From assembly GCA_029260295.1 (NCBI GenBank), contig JAJDDN010000002.1:310001-374000 (forward strand): a stretch of DNA of 64,000 nucleotides. Reading direction: 5' to 3'. A program made the translations under genes and the position numbers. This document shows positions 1-8,176 of the stretch, piece by piece (the stretch's first letter is position 1; every line of letters starts with the position of its first letter). The notes below the pieces were generated by a model that searched no databases, was not told the origin of the DNA, and worked only from the letters and a program-made list of their open reading frames with translations. The DNA comes from Phycisphaerales bacterium. GTDB taxonomy: Bacteria > Planctomycetota > Phycisphaerae > Phycisphaerales > UBA1924.

Positions 1-786
1 GGGGTAGCCGGCGTTGATGCCAATGAGCATGCCGAGGGCGGCCCCGGCGACACCGATGACGATTGAATAGATAAAGACCGGGCGGAGTTTGCTGGTGAGA
101 TTCAGTGCGGCGGCGCCGGGGAGGACAAGCATGGCGGCGGCGAGGACGACGCCTGCGATCTGCATGGCCATAACGACGGCGAGGGCGAGGAGGACTAGGA
201 AGGTGTTGGTGGTTCGTTTGGAGCTGAGGCCGTAGGCGTCGGTGACGGGTTCGTCGAAGGCCCAGAAGATAAACCTGCGGTGGTTGAACCAGGTGATGAA
301 CAGGATCGCGGCGGCGGCCGTGATGGCGATGGCGGCTTTGGTCCAGTCGGTGCTCAGGATATTTCCAAAGAGGATGTCTTCGATGAGGTGGTGTTGGTCT
401 TCGCTGCCGTGGGCTGCGTGGCCGTGGTCGTCGTGACCGTGTTTGGATTCGGCGAGTGTGAAGAGGACGAAGCCGAGTGCCATGGACGCGGAGAGGACGA
501 CGCCGATGGCGGTGTCGATGCGGCCGTGGTGTGATCTTGAGAGTGCGGCGATCCACAGTGCCGCGGCGATAGAAAAGGCGACGACGATTGAGAGTTGTCC
601 GATGGTGCCCATGGTGGTTGCGCCGTGGACTCCGAGGACAAGGGCGATACCGACACCACCGAAGGCGGCGTGGGAGATGCCTTGGCCGATGAAGGCAAGG
701 CGTTTGAGGACGACGAAAACGCTCAATGCACCGCCCATGACGGCGATAACGAGGGCTGCGAGGATGGCCGGTGCGAGATCGTTCAT
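1..786 (-). CDS. Metal (zinc/manganese-type) ABC transporter permease, 3' end cut by window edge
   Basis: Minus-strand translation from ATG at 786: MNDLAPAILAALVIAVMGGALSVFVVLKRLAFIGQGISHAAFGGVGIALVLG..., an ABC-3 permease pattern with a His-rich loop (KHGHDDHGHAAHGSEDQHH). Start overlaps the ATPase stop (ATGA). Confidence 0.88.
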   Translation of the reverse strand, partial: MNDLAPAILAALVIAVMGGALSVFVVLKRLAFIGQGISHAAFGGVGIALVLGVHGATTMGTIGQLSIVVAFSIAAALWIAALSRSHHGRIDTAIGVVLSASMALGFVLFTLAESKHGHDDHGHAAHGSEDQHHLIEDILFGNILSTDWTKAAIAITAAAAILFITWFNHRRFIFWAFDEPVTDAYGLSSKRTTNTFLVLLALAVVMAMQIAGVVLAAAMLVLPGAAALNLTSKLRPVFIYSIVIGVAGAALGMLIGINAGYP

Positions 787-1661
787 GATTCGTCCCCCCC
801 ACTCCCCCCAAAGTTGTCATTGTCAGTACATCCACAGTCGTGCTGGTGCTGATGGGCGTGTGCTGGGTCGTCGCACGATTCGGCGAGGTGGGCGTCGATG
901 TGAATGTCGCCGAAGACCCCCGCGACATCGTGGGCAAAGACCTGGGCGAGGACGGCGGGGGTGAGGCCATCTGGGGTGTCGTGGAAGTGGAGGCTGCGCG
1001 AAAGGCACGCAACGCGGTCGGCGACGGCGGCGATGGCTCGCATGTCGTGGGAGACGAGGATGACGGTGAGGTCGAGCTCTTTGTGGAGTGTGTCGATGAG
1101 ATTGCCGAAGCGTTGCTGCCCGGCGATGTCTACGCCGACGGTGGGCTCGTCGAGGACGAGGAGTCTGGGGTTTCCTGCGATGGCGCGGGCGATCATGACG
1201 CGTTGGAGCTGGCCGCCGGATAATGCGCCGATTGGGCGATTGGATAGGCTTTGGAGATCGACGAGTTCGATGGCGCGGTCGATGGCGGTGTTGTCGTCTG
1301 CGGAGAGTTTTTTCCAGGGCTTGGTGCGGCAGGCGCGGCCGAGGGCGACGACTTGGCGAACGCTGATTGGCCAGTCGAGGTCGGCTTCGATGCGTTGGGG
1401 GAGGTATCCGATGAGGCCTTGCTGTCTTGCTTGGGCGGGGGATTGACCGAAGACGCGGACGGAGCCTTTGGTTGGTTGGAGGATGCCGAGGATGAGTTTG
1501 ATGAGTGTGGATTTGCCGCCGCCGTTTGGGCCGAGGATTCCGAGCTTGGTGTTTTGGGCGATTGAAAAGTTTACTTGATCAATCGCGGGGGCAGCCTGCG
1601 CGTCAAATCCGGTGGCGGGGTAGGTGTAGGAGACATGGTCGATTTCGACGGCTGGCGGCAT
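783..1661 (-). CDS. Metal ABC transporter ATP-binding protein (ZnuC-like)
   Basis: Walker A GPNGGGKST, signature LSGGQLQRV, Walker B LLVLDEP; His/Cys-rich C-terminus HAHQHQHDCGC. Confidence 0.9.
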   Translation of the reverse strand: MPPAVEIDHVSYTYPATGFDAQAAPAIDQVNFSIAQNTKLGILGPNGGGKSTLIKLILGILQPTKGSVRVFGQSPAQARQQGLIGYLPQRIEADLDWPISVRQVVALGRACRTKPWKKLSADDNTAIDRAIELVDLQSLSNRPIGALSGGQLQRVMIARAIAGNPRLLVLDEPTVGVDIAGQQRFGNLIDTLHKELDLTVILVSHDMRAIAAVADRVACLSRSLHFHDTPDGLTPAVLAQVFAHDVAGVFGDIHIDAHLAESCDDPAHAHQHQHDCGCTDNDNFGGSGGDES

Positions 1662-1777
1662 GGATGATTATTGAGATTGTGTTTCAAATAAACAAGCGGG
1701 CCAATGGAGAACTCGAATGGGCTGAGGATTCTGATTCGACGAATTTCGGGGCATAGAATGGATGGGATCGGGGTTGG

Positions 1778-1850
1778 GGGGCGGTAGCTCAGTTGGTAGA
1801 GCGTTCGGTTCGCAATCGAAAGGTCGGGAGTTCGACCCTCCTCCGCTCCA
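1778..1850 (+). tRNA. tRNA-Ala (anticodon CGC)
   Basis: 73-nt cloverleaf: acceptor GGGGCGG/CCGCTCC, D-arm GCTC..GAGC, anticodon stem TTCGG/TCGAA with loop TTCGCAA, T-loop TTCGACC. G3:U70 pair (tRNA-Ala identity element) and discriminator A. Confidence 0.93.
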
Positions 1851-1857
1851 TTAGCCC

Positions 1858-2049
1858 TTAAGCATCATCATTGGTGATGCTTTTTTCTTTGGGGTGCTCG
1901 GGCGGTGTTTCGTCGTCGTCGAAGATGGCGCGGAGGGCGGGGGTATCGAGGTCGTCGAACTGGCCCTTCTTGGCGGCGATGATGAAGGCGGCGACGCCGA
2001 GGCCGGCGAGGAGGAGGGCGACTGGGATCATGATGTAGACTACGGACAT
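1858..2049 (-). CDS. ccoS: cbb3-type cytochrome oxidase assembly protein CcoS
   Basis: 63 aa, MSVVYIMIPVALLLAGLGVAAFIIAAKKGQFDDLDTPALRAIFDDD is CcoS-like; directly downstream of ccoI. Confidence 0.9.
   Translation of the reverse strand: MSVVYIMIPVALLLAGLGVAAFIIAAKKGQFDDLDTPALRAIFDDDETPPEHPKEKSITNDDA
1861..1887 (+). terminator. Probable intrinsic terminator of tRNA-Ala, overlapping the 3' end of convergent ccoS
   Basis: AGCATCA-TCATTGG-TGATGCT followed by TTTTTT. Confidence 0.55.
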
Positions 2050-4515
2050 TTAGACTGACTCCGAGGAAATAGTAGCGGATTTGGTTGGTGCTACATTCTT
2101 GCCCGCCCTTGTGCAGATGGCGACCACGGTGAGCGAGCTAATGGGCATGATGATCGCGGCGATGAGGGCGGAGATGAGCCCGGCCATCGCGAGGGACGCA
2201 GCAACGGTGTTGTAGCAGACGGAGATGATGAGGCAGAGGCGGATGGTGGACATGGTGGATCTTGAGAGATCGGCGAGTTTGACGATGGGGGCAACGCCGG
2301 GCTGGATCAGGTAGACATCGGCGGCTTCGAGGGATGCTTCTGCGCCGCCGTGGACTGCGATTCCGACATCAGCCCTGGCGAGGGCGGCGGCGTCGTTTAC
2401 GCCGTCTCCGACCATGACTATTGGTGCTGAACCGGTGTTGGTTTCTTTGAGCGTTGCAATACGATTGGCTTTGGCTTCTGGGGTGACGCCGCCGTTGTGG
2501 GTTTGGATGTTGATTTGATGGGCGATGGATTCGACAATTCTTGGGTGATCGCCGGAGCAGATTTCGAGGTTCCAGCCGCGTTTTTGGAGGGATTGAGTTG
2601 ATGCGGCGGCGTCGGTGCGGAGTTGGTCGCCGACGCCGATGAGGGCGAAAGTGTTTGTTGTTGAGCCGTGGACGAGGATGGGGGTCAGGGCGCGGTCGAG
2701 GAGGCGGACGAGTTTGGGTTGGAGTTCTGGGGGGATTTCTGAGTTGGTTGAGCGGAGGACGAAGTCGACTGAGCCGACGAGGATGGATTGGTTGTTGACG
2801 GTGCCTGTGATTCCTTGTCCGGTTGTTTGATTCACATCGGTTGCTTGAAGATCTGAATCGAAGGCGGCGGCGATGGCTCTTGCGATTGGGTGGTTGGAGG
2901 ATCGCTCGATGGCGGCGGCGGCTGAGAGCAGGCTTTCGTCGCCGTAGGTATCGACGACTGTTGTTGCGCCTGCGGTGAGGGTGCCGGTTTTGTCGAGGAG
3001 CATGGTGCCGGGCTTGGCCATGAGTTCTAAAGCCGCAGCGGATTTGATGAGCATGCCGGCGCGGGCGGAGCGTCCGAGGGCGACGGACATGGCCATGGGG
3101 GTTGCGAGTCCCAAGGCACAGGGGCAGGTGACGATGAGTAGTGCCGTGGCGTGTTCGATACCGATGGCGGGGCCTTCGATCATGGTCCATGCGATGAAGG
3201 TGCCGAAGGCGAGGATGATGACGATGATGACGAAGTAGCCGGCGATGCGGTCGGCCATGCGGACGATCGGGGTTTTGTGCTCGGATGCCTGGGCGACGAG
3301 TTCCATGAGCTTGCCGATGCGGGAATGCTCCCCCACTGCTTGGACTCTTACGGTGACGGGGCTGGAGAGATTTGTAGCACCGGCGAGGGCTGGGTCACCA
3401 GCGTCAGAGGTGACGGGGACGGATTCACCGGTGAGGAGGGAGTTATCGATGGTTGTGATGCCGGCGGTGATGGTGCCGTCGGCGGGGAAGGATTCTCCGG
3501 CGGCGACTTGGACGGACATCCCGGCCTGGAGGGTTTCGATGGGGACTCGTTTGGTGTTGCCGTCGTCGTCGATGAGCGTGGCGCTGCTTGGCGTGAGGGT
3601 GAGCATAAGTTCAACGGAATCGGAGGCGGCACGCTGTTGGCGGTGCTGGATCCATCTTCCGACGAGCAGGAGGAAGACGAGTACGCCTACGGAATCGAAA
3701 TAGATCTCGCCGATGCCTCGGAAGGTGTTGAGGGTGCCCCAGATTCCGGCGCTTGCGAGGGCGAGGGCGATGGGGATGTCGAGGTGGGCGGTTCGGGTTC
3801 TGAGAGCGGCGATGGCGCCGGTGAAGAAGATGCGTCCTGGCCAGACGAGGACGGCTAGGCCCAGGGCCATGGAATACCAGCGGAAGGTGGTGCGCCAGGC
3901 GTCTGAGATGCCGTCGAACTCTCCGCCGTAGAGGGCGATGGAGAGGAGCATGATGTTGCCTGCCAGTGCGCCGGCGACGGCGACGCGGATGAGGAACTTG
4001 CGATCTTCTTTGAGACGGATCTGACGGGCTTCTTTACCTCGCGCTGGGTGGGCGGCGTATCCGAGCTTGTCGAGGGACTGGGCGACGGTTGAGAGTTTGA
4101 TGTCGCTGGGTCGATAGCGGACGCAGACTGTCCGGCGGCGGATGTTTGCCCTTGCGTCAATGACGCCATCGGCGACTCTTGGGAGGCGTTCGATGAGCCA
4201 GACGCAGGCGGCGCAGTGCATGCCCTCTAAGAGGAGTTCGACTTCGGCGGTGCCTTCGTCGGATTCGGTAACCCATGTGCTTTGGAAAGCGGGGTCGTCG
4301 AGTTCTTCGTAGTTGCTGCCTGTGGTGGCGGCGGGCTGGGCGTTTGAATCGACGGCGGATTTAATTTTGTAGTAGTTTTCGAGACCTGAGCCGTGGAGGA
4401 TGTTGTAGACCGTTTTGCATCCGTTGCAGCAGAACTGGTGCTCTGCATCTGGTTCGTAGAGGCCGGATGGGACGGGGAGTCCGCAGTGGTCGCAGATAGA
4501 TTCGTTGGCGGTCAC
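2050..4515 (-). CDS. ccoI: Heavy-metal (copper) translocating P-type ATPase, CcoI/FixI-like
   Basis: N-terminal Cys-rich metal-binding region, HMA motif GMHCAACVW, CPCALGLATP, DKTGTLT, GDGVNDAAAL; located in a cco cluster. Confidence 0.93.
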   Translation of the reverse strand: MTANESICDHCGLPVPSGLYEPDAEHQFCCNGCKTVYNILHGSGLENYYKIKSAVDSNAQPAATTGSNYEELDDPAFQSTWVTESDEGTAEVELLLEGMHCAACVWLIERLPRVADGVIDARANIRRRTVCVRYRPSDIKLSTVAQSLDKLGYAAHPARGKEARQIRLKEDRKFLIRVAVAGALAGNIMLLSIALYGGEFDGISDAWRTTFRWYSMALGLAVLVWPGRIFFTGAIAALRTRTAHLDIPIALALASAGIWGTLNTFRGIGEIYFDSVGVLVFLLLVGRWIQHRQQRAASDSVELMLTLTPSSATLIDDDGNTKRVPIETLQAGMSVQVAAGESFPADGTITAGITTIDNSLLTGESVPVTSDAGDPALAGATNLSSPVTVRVQAVGEHSRIGKLMELVAQASEHKTPIVRMADRIAGYFVIIVIILAFGTFIAWTMIEGPAIGIEHATALLIVTCPCALGLATPMAMSVALGRSARAGMLIKSAAALELMAKPGTMLLDKTGTLTAGATTVVDTYGDESLLSAAAAIERSSNHPIARAIAAAFDSDLQATDVNQTTGQGITGTVNNQSILVGSVDFVLRSTNSEIPPELQPKLVRLLDRALTPILVHGSTTNTFALIGVGDQLRTDAAASTQSLQKRGWNLEICSGDHPRIVESIAHQINIQTHNGGVTPEAKANRIATLKETNTGSAPIVMVGDGVNDAAALARADVGIAVHGGAEASLEAADVYLIQPGVAPIVKLADLSRSTMSTIRLCLIISVCYNTVAASLAMAGLISALIAAIIMPISSLTVVAICTRAGKNVAPTKSATISSESV

Positions 4516-5327
4516 GGGGCTTCTTCAGTTTCAGCATCGCCCATGGGAAGGCCGGCTTCGCAGAGTGGGCACGCTTCATCGGGATCGGTTGGGACCGAGT
4601 CATCGGTGATGTTGAGGTTTTCGCGTGACATCTCGGGGGCTTGGAGGCGGCCCATCGCGGTGAAGGCACCGACGAGGACGACGGCACAGGCGCTGATGGC
4701 GGGGATCTTGGCGTGGAGTGGACCGGCGAACATCTGGATCCCGGCTCCGAGCGAAGCCATGACGGGGAGGGTGCCGAGCCAGAAGACGGACATGGTTAAG
4801 CCACCCCAAATTGGTGAACCGGTGCCGGCGGCGGTGAAGGCGAAGGCGTAGAGCCAGCCGCAGGGGAGGAGGGTGGTGAGGAGCCCGATGGTCATGGCTC
4901 TCTTGAACGGAGTCAGCGAAAAAGCGAGTCTTTGGCCATTCTCGACGGCTCTTTGCATGAACTTTGGTGGGCGGAGATGCTTGATGCGGAGGCCTTTGAT
5001 TCGGGCGAGGGCGATGAGTCCGAATCCGATCATGAAGACGCCGGCGAACATGGCGGCGGCGCGTTGGTAGCCGATGAATGAGCCGCCGAAGTCGAGGGCT
5101 TGACCGATGGTGCCTGCGATGACGCCTAGGAGTGTGTAGGTGGTAAGTCGTCCGCCGTGGTATGCGGATTGGAGTTTGAGTTTAGAATGTTTGGATTGAT
5201 CTTTAGCGTCGGCTCCGAGTGCGAAGAGCATGAGCCCGCCGCACATGCCTGCGCAGTGGAGCGACCCGACGAGGGAGGCCGTCAGAACGGTGCCTATGAG
5301 GATGAGCATCGGATCGTACTGGATCAT
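4512..5327 (-). CDS. Sulfite exporter TauE/SafE-like (UPF/DsbD-like) membrane protein of cco cluster
   Basis: GSLHCAGMCGGLMLFAL and LPCGWLYAFAFTAAGTGSPIWGGLTMSVFWLGTLP motifs; position between ccoI and fixH. Confidence 0.85.
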   Translation of the reverse strand: MIQYDPMLILIGTVLTASLVGSLHCAGMCGGLMLFALGADAKDQSKHSKLKLQSAYHGGRLTTYTLLGVIAGTIGQALDFGGSFIGYQRAAAMFAGVFMIGFGLIALARIKGLRIKHLRPPKFMQRAVENGQRLAFSLTPFKRAMTIGLLTTLLPCGWLYAFAFTAAGTGSPIWGGLTMSVFWLGTLPVMASLGAGIQMFAGPLHAKIPAISACAVVLVGAFTAMGRLQAPEMSRENLNITDDSVPTDPDEACPLCEAGLPMGDAETEEAP

Positions 5328-5333
5328 CGGTGG

Positions 5334-5849
5334 TTAGCCCTCCAGCTCGATGGATTTGATCAGGAGTGCTTGCTCGCCGGCGTGGCGGATAGAGATGCGG
5401 AACTCCCAGAGCCCTGCAGTGTGCATGCTCTCAATGCGGGCCTGGTATTGGCCGGCTCCGGCTTCGGGGAGGACTTTGCTCAGCGGCAGGTGGGCGTTTG
5501 CTTGTGAGAAGCAGACGAGCTCGATCAGTGAGCCCTCGATTGGGCGTTGGTCGGCATCGACGATCATCACCGAGACGAGTCTTGATCCGGTGGGATCGAG
5601 CGTTGGGCTTGAGGAGATCTGGACATCCCAGCCCAGACGAGCGGCGGCGTTGAGCTGGTCTTTTTCGGAATCCCACTCAAGCGAGCGGGCGTAGTAGTCC
5701 GGCTCGATGGCTTTGGATCCTTTTCCAGCACCGAAGACGGCGGTGACGAGGACGAAGGACGCGGAGACGAGGAACATGCAAACGAGCCCGAGGGGCCAGT
5801 GAAGACCACGCTCAAAGAAGCCGCGTTTGTCGGGAGTCGAATCAGTCAT
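5334..5849 (-). CDS. ccoH: FixH/CcoH family protein
   Basis: GLHWPLGLVCMFLVSASFVLVTAV...VEPDYYARSLEWD pattern of FixH; genomic context. Confidence 0.85.
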   Translation of the reverse strand: MTDSTPDKRGFFERGLHWPLGLVCMFLVSASFVLVTAVFGAGKGSKAIEPDYYARSLEWDSEKDQLNAAARLGWDVQISSSPTLDPTGSRLVSVMIVDADQRPIEGSLIELVCFSQANAHLPLSKVLPEAGAGQYQARIESMHTAGLWEFRISIRHAGEQALLIKSIELEG

Positions 5850-7269
5850 CTGTAGTCTCCGGGAGGGCTTTGAACTTGTGACCCTTCATTTCGAAGATCG
5901 TATCCTTGGTGTACTCGATGTTGTCTGTGATTCGGATGACGATCTCGATCTGGCTGGTTGTAAAGGCCTCTGGCTGGGCGATGACGACGAATTTTTGAGA
6001 TCCTTCTTTGCCCGGCTCAACGGTGATGGTCGCGCTGCCTCTGCTGACGGTGACGCCCTGGGGCTCGATGACCGTGATGGTGTAGGTCATGGGGACCGAT
6101 TCGCGGTTGGTGATCCGCGTGCGGAGTTGGTTGGTGATCTCGCCTGACGGGAGTGTGTAGAAGGGCAATCCCGCCTCGCGGCCGATCCAGATGTTGGCGT
6201 GGTTCTTGCTCATCAGCACAGCGATGAACCCAGCGAAGACGAGGACGAGGATCAATGGATAAATGACCACACGCGGGCGGAGCAGGTGCTGGGCCTTGTG
6301 CTCGACGGCGTTTTCTGATGAATAACGAATGAGCCCGCGCGGACGGTCGATCTTGTCCATGACCGCATCGCACGCGTCGATGCACTGAGCGCAGCCGATG
6401 CATTCGAGTTGGGAGCCCATGCGGATGTCGATGCCCGTCGGGCAGGTCTGCACGCACATGGTGCAGTCGATGCAGTCGCCGAGGACGGGGAGGGTGACAT
6501 CGGCGGATTCAGTCTTGGCTTTGCTGAGTTTGCGGCCTCTAGGGTCGCCGCGTTCTTTGTCGTAGGTGATGATGAGGGAGTCTTGATCGGTCAGTGCGCC
6601 CTGCAGTCTTGCGTAGGGGCAAACAACGCAGCAGACCTGCTCGCGGAAGAACCCGAAGTCAAAGAGCATCAGGCCGGTGGTTCCGGCGACGAGTATAAAG
6701 GCGACGGGGTGGTCGAATGGGGAGCCAAAGATCCAGGAGTGGACGACGGTGGTGCCTACGAAATAAGAAAGGAATGTTTGGGACAGGTGGAGGGAGATGA
6801 CGAGATAGATGACGAACTTTAAGAAGCGGCGGAGACCGGCGTGCTTTTTGGTTTTTTTCTTGCCTGGCGCACCCTCGAAAAGGCGTTCGATGGGGCGGTA
6901 GAGGAACTCGAGATAGACGGTCTGGGGGCACATCCAGCCGCACCAGATGCGGCCGAAGAGTGCGGTGACGAGGAAGATGGTGAAGAACACCATGATCATG
7001 AAGAGGCCGAAGAGGAGGGTGTCGTGGGAGAGGAAGGTTTTGCCGAAGAAGGTGAACTCTCGCTTCATGAGGTCGAGGAGGATCGCGGGCTTGCCGTTGA
7101 TTTGGATGAACGGGAGGAGGGAATAGGTCAGTATGAGAAGATAGGCGACGACGCGGCGGCGCAGCCAGAAGCGGCCAGGAGAAAGGCGTGGTTTGAGCCA
7201 ACGCCGGGAGCCGTCGTCGTTGAGTGTTGAAAGAACTCGCTCGTTGGGCTTGAGTAGGGATTCAGACAT
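5842..7269 (-). CDS. ccoG: Cytochrome c oxidase accessory protein CcoG (FixG/RdxA)
   Basis: RIWCGWMCPQTVYLEFLYRPIE, CVVCPYARLQG, ferredoxin motifs CIDCTMCVQTCP and CIGCAQCIDACD. Start chosen at MSESLLKPNERV (ORF runs to 7341). Confidence 0.93.
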   Translation of the reverse strand: MSESLLKPNERVLSTLNDDGSRRWLKPRLSPGRFWLRRRVVAYLLILTYSLLPFIQINGKPAILLDLMKREFTFFGKTFLSHDTLLFGLFMIMVFFTIFLVTALFGRIWCGWMCPQTVYLEFLYRPIERLFEGAPGKKKTKKHAGLRRFLKFVIYLVISLHLSQTFLSYFVGTTVVHSWIFGSPFDHPVAFILVAGTTGLMLFDFGFFREQVCCVVCPYARLQGALTDQDSLIITYDKERGDPRGRKLSKAKTESADVTLPVLGDCIDCTMCVQTCPTGIDIRMGSQLECIGCAQCIDACDAVMDKIDRPRGLIRYSSENAVEHKAQHLLRPRVVIYPLILVLVFAGFIAVLMSKNHANIWIGREAGLPFYTLPSGEITNQLRTRITNRESVPMTYTITVIEPQGVTVSRGSATITVEPGKEGSQKFVVIAQPEAFTTSQIEIVIRITDNIEYTKDTIFEMKGHKFKALPETTDD

Positions 7270-7359
7270 AGAGATTCCCGGGGTCCTTGTTCTGTCCTGC
7301 CGGCAGTGGGAAACGATGAGGGGCTGTTTCCAGCCCTTCATCGGTGATTGTATCAGAAA

Positions 7360-7971
7360 TCAGCCATCTTGATCGGCTGTGATTGGTTCTGGGAATGGAG
7401 GAATTTCTTCACCCTCGACGCCGCGTGGACCTTCGAGGTTCTGGCCACGGAGAGAAGCGACATAGCCGACGACCAGAGCGATCTCGTTGTCGGTGAGCAG
7501 ATTCTTGTTGGCGGGCATCGCGCCGTTGGCGGCCCCGTTGGTGACGACATCGATCATGCCTGCGAGGTCGGTAAGATTTTTGTAGTAGTTGTCGGTGAGA
7601 TTGACCCCGATGAGGCCTTCGCCGTCCTGGCCGTGACAGAGGGTACAGGTTCCGGCGAACACTGAAGCACCTTGTGCGAGCCAGTTCTCGTCACCCATGA
7701 CGATGCGGACTTTTTCGAGGTCGTCCTCGATGGTCATCAGTGCGGCGAACTGTTTTTCGACCGCGGCGGTGCGGGTCGATTCGAGACGGTCGTGCTGGCC
7801 TGGGACCAGTGCGGTCATCTGCACGACGACGAAGTAGAGCACGCCCCAGATGATGGTGCCCCAGAAGATGAGGTGCCACCAGCCCGGTGTCGGGTTGTCG
7901 TACTCTTGGATGCCGTCGTAGTTGTGTTCGAGGAGTTCTTCTTTATGAGTTTTGTTGGTCGGATCAGCCAT
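7360..7971 (-). CDS. ccoP: cbb3-type cytochrome c oxidase subunit III (CcoP/FixP)
   Basis: N-terminal YDGIQEYDNPTPGWWHLIFWGTIIWGVLYF; one heme motif CTLCH. Confidence 0.92.
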   Translation of the reverse strand: MADPTNKTHKEELLEHNYDGIQEYDNPTPGWWHLIFWGTIIWGVLYFVVVQMTALVPGQHDRLESTRTAAVEKQFAALMTIEDDLEKVRIVMGDENWLAQGASVFAGTCTLCHGQDGEGLIGVNLTDNYYKNLTDLAGMIDVVTNGAANGAMPANKNLLTDNEIALVVGYVASLRGQNLEGPRGVEGEEIPPFPEPITADQDG

Positions 7972-8176
7972 GGCTCACCCCCTTATTTTCTTGGGTTGTT
8001 CCCTTTGCGAAATCAAAGTCGTCTTCGAGCGGCAGGTGGGCCTGCTGGTCGGTAACTGATCTTGGTGTTCTGAGCACGCCCCACATAATGAGTGAGAAGG
8101 CCGCGAGAAATAGGATCAGTGCGATAATCGGATAGACATCCAGATTCATGTTTGAGACAATATCAGTAAACTTCAT
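7964..8176 (-). CDS. ccoQ: CcoQ-like small cbb3 component
   Basis: Short single-TM protein (ALILFLAAFSLIMWGVL) between ccoNO and ccoP, overlapping both. Confidence 0.7.
   Translation of the reverse strand: MKFTDIVSNMNLDVYPIIALILFLAAFSLIMWGVLRTPRSVTDQQAHLPLEDDFDFAKGTTQENKGVSHG

Noticed and set aside
2369-3190. 273-aa Arg/His/Pro-rich ORF
   Set aside because: Alternative frame inside ccoI; composition typical of a shifted frame.
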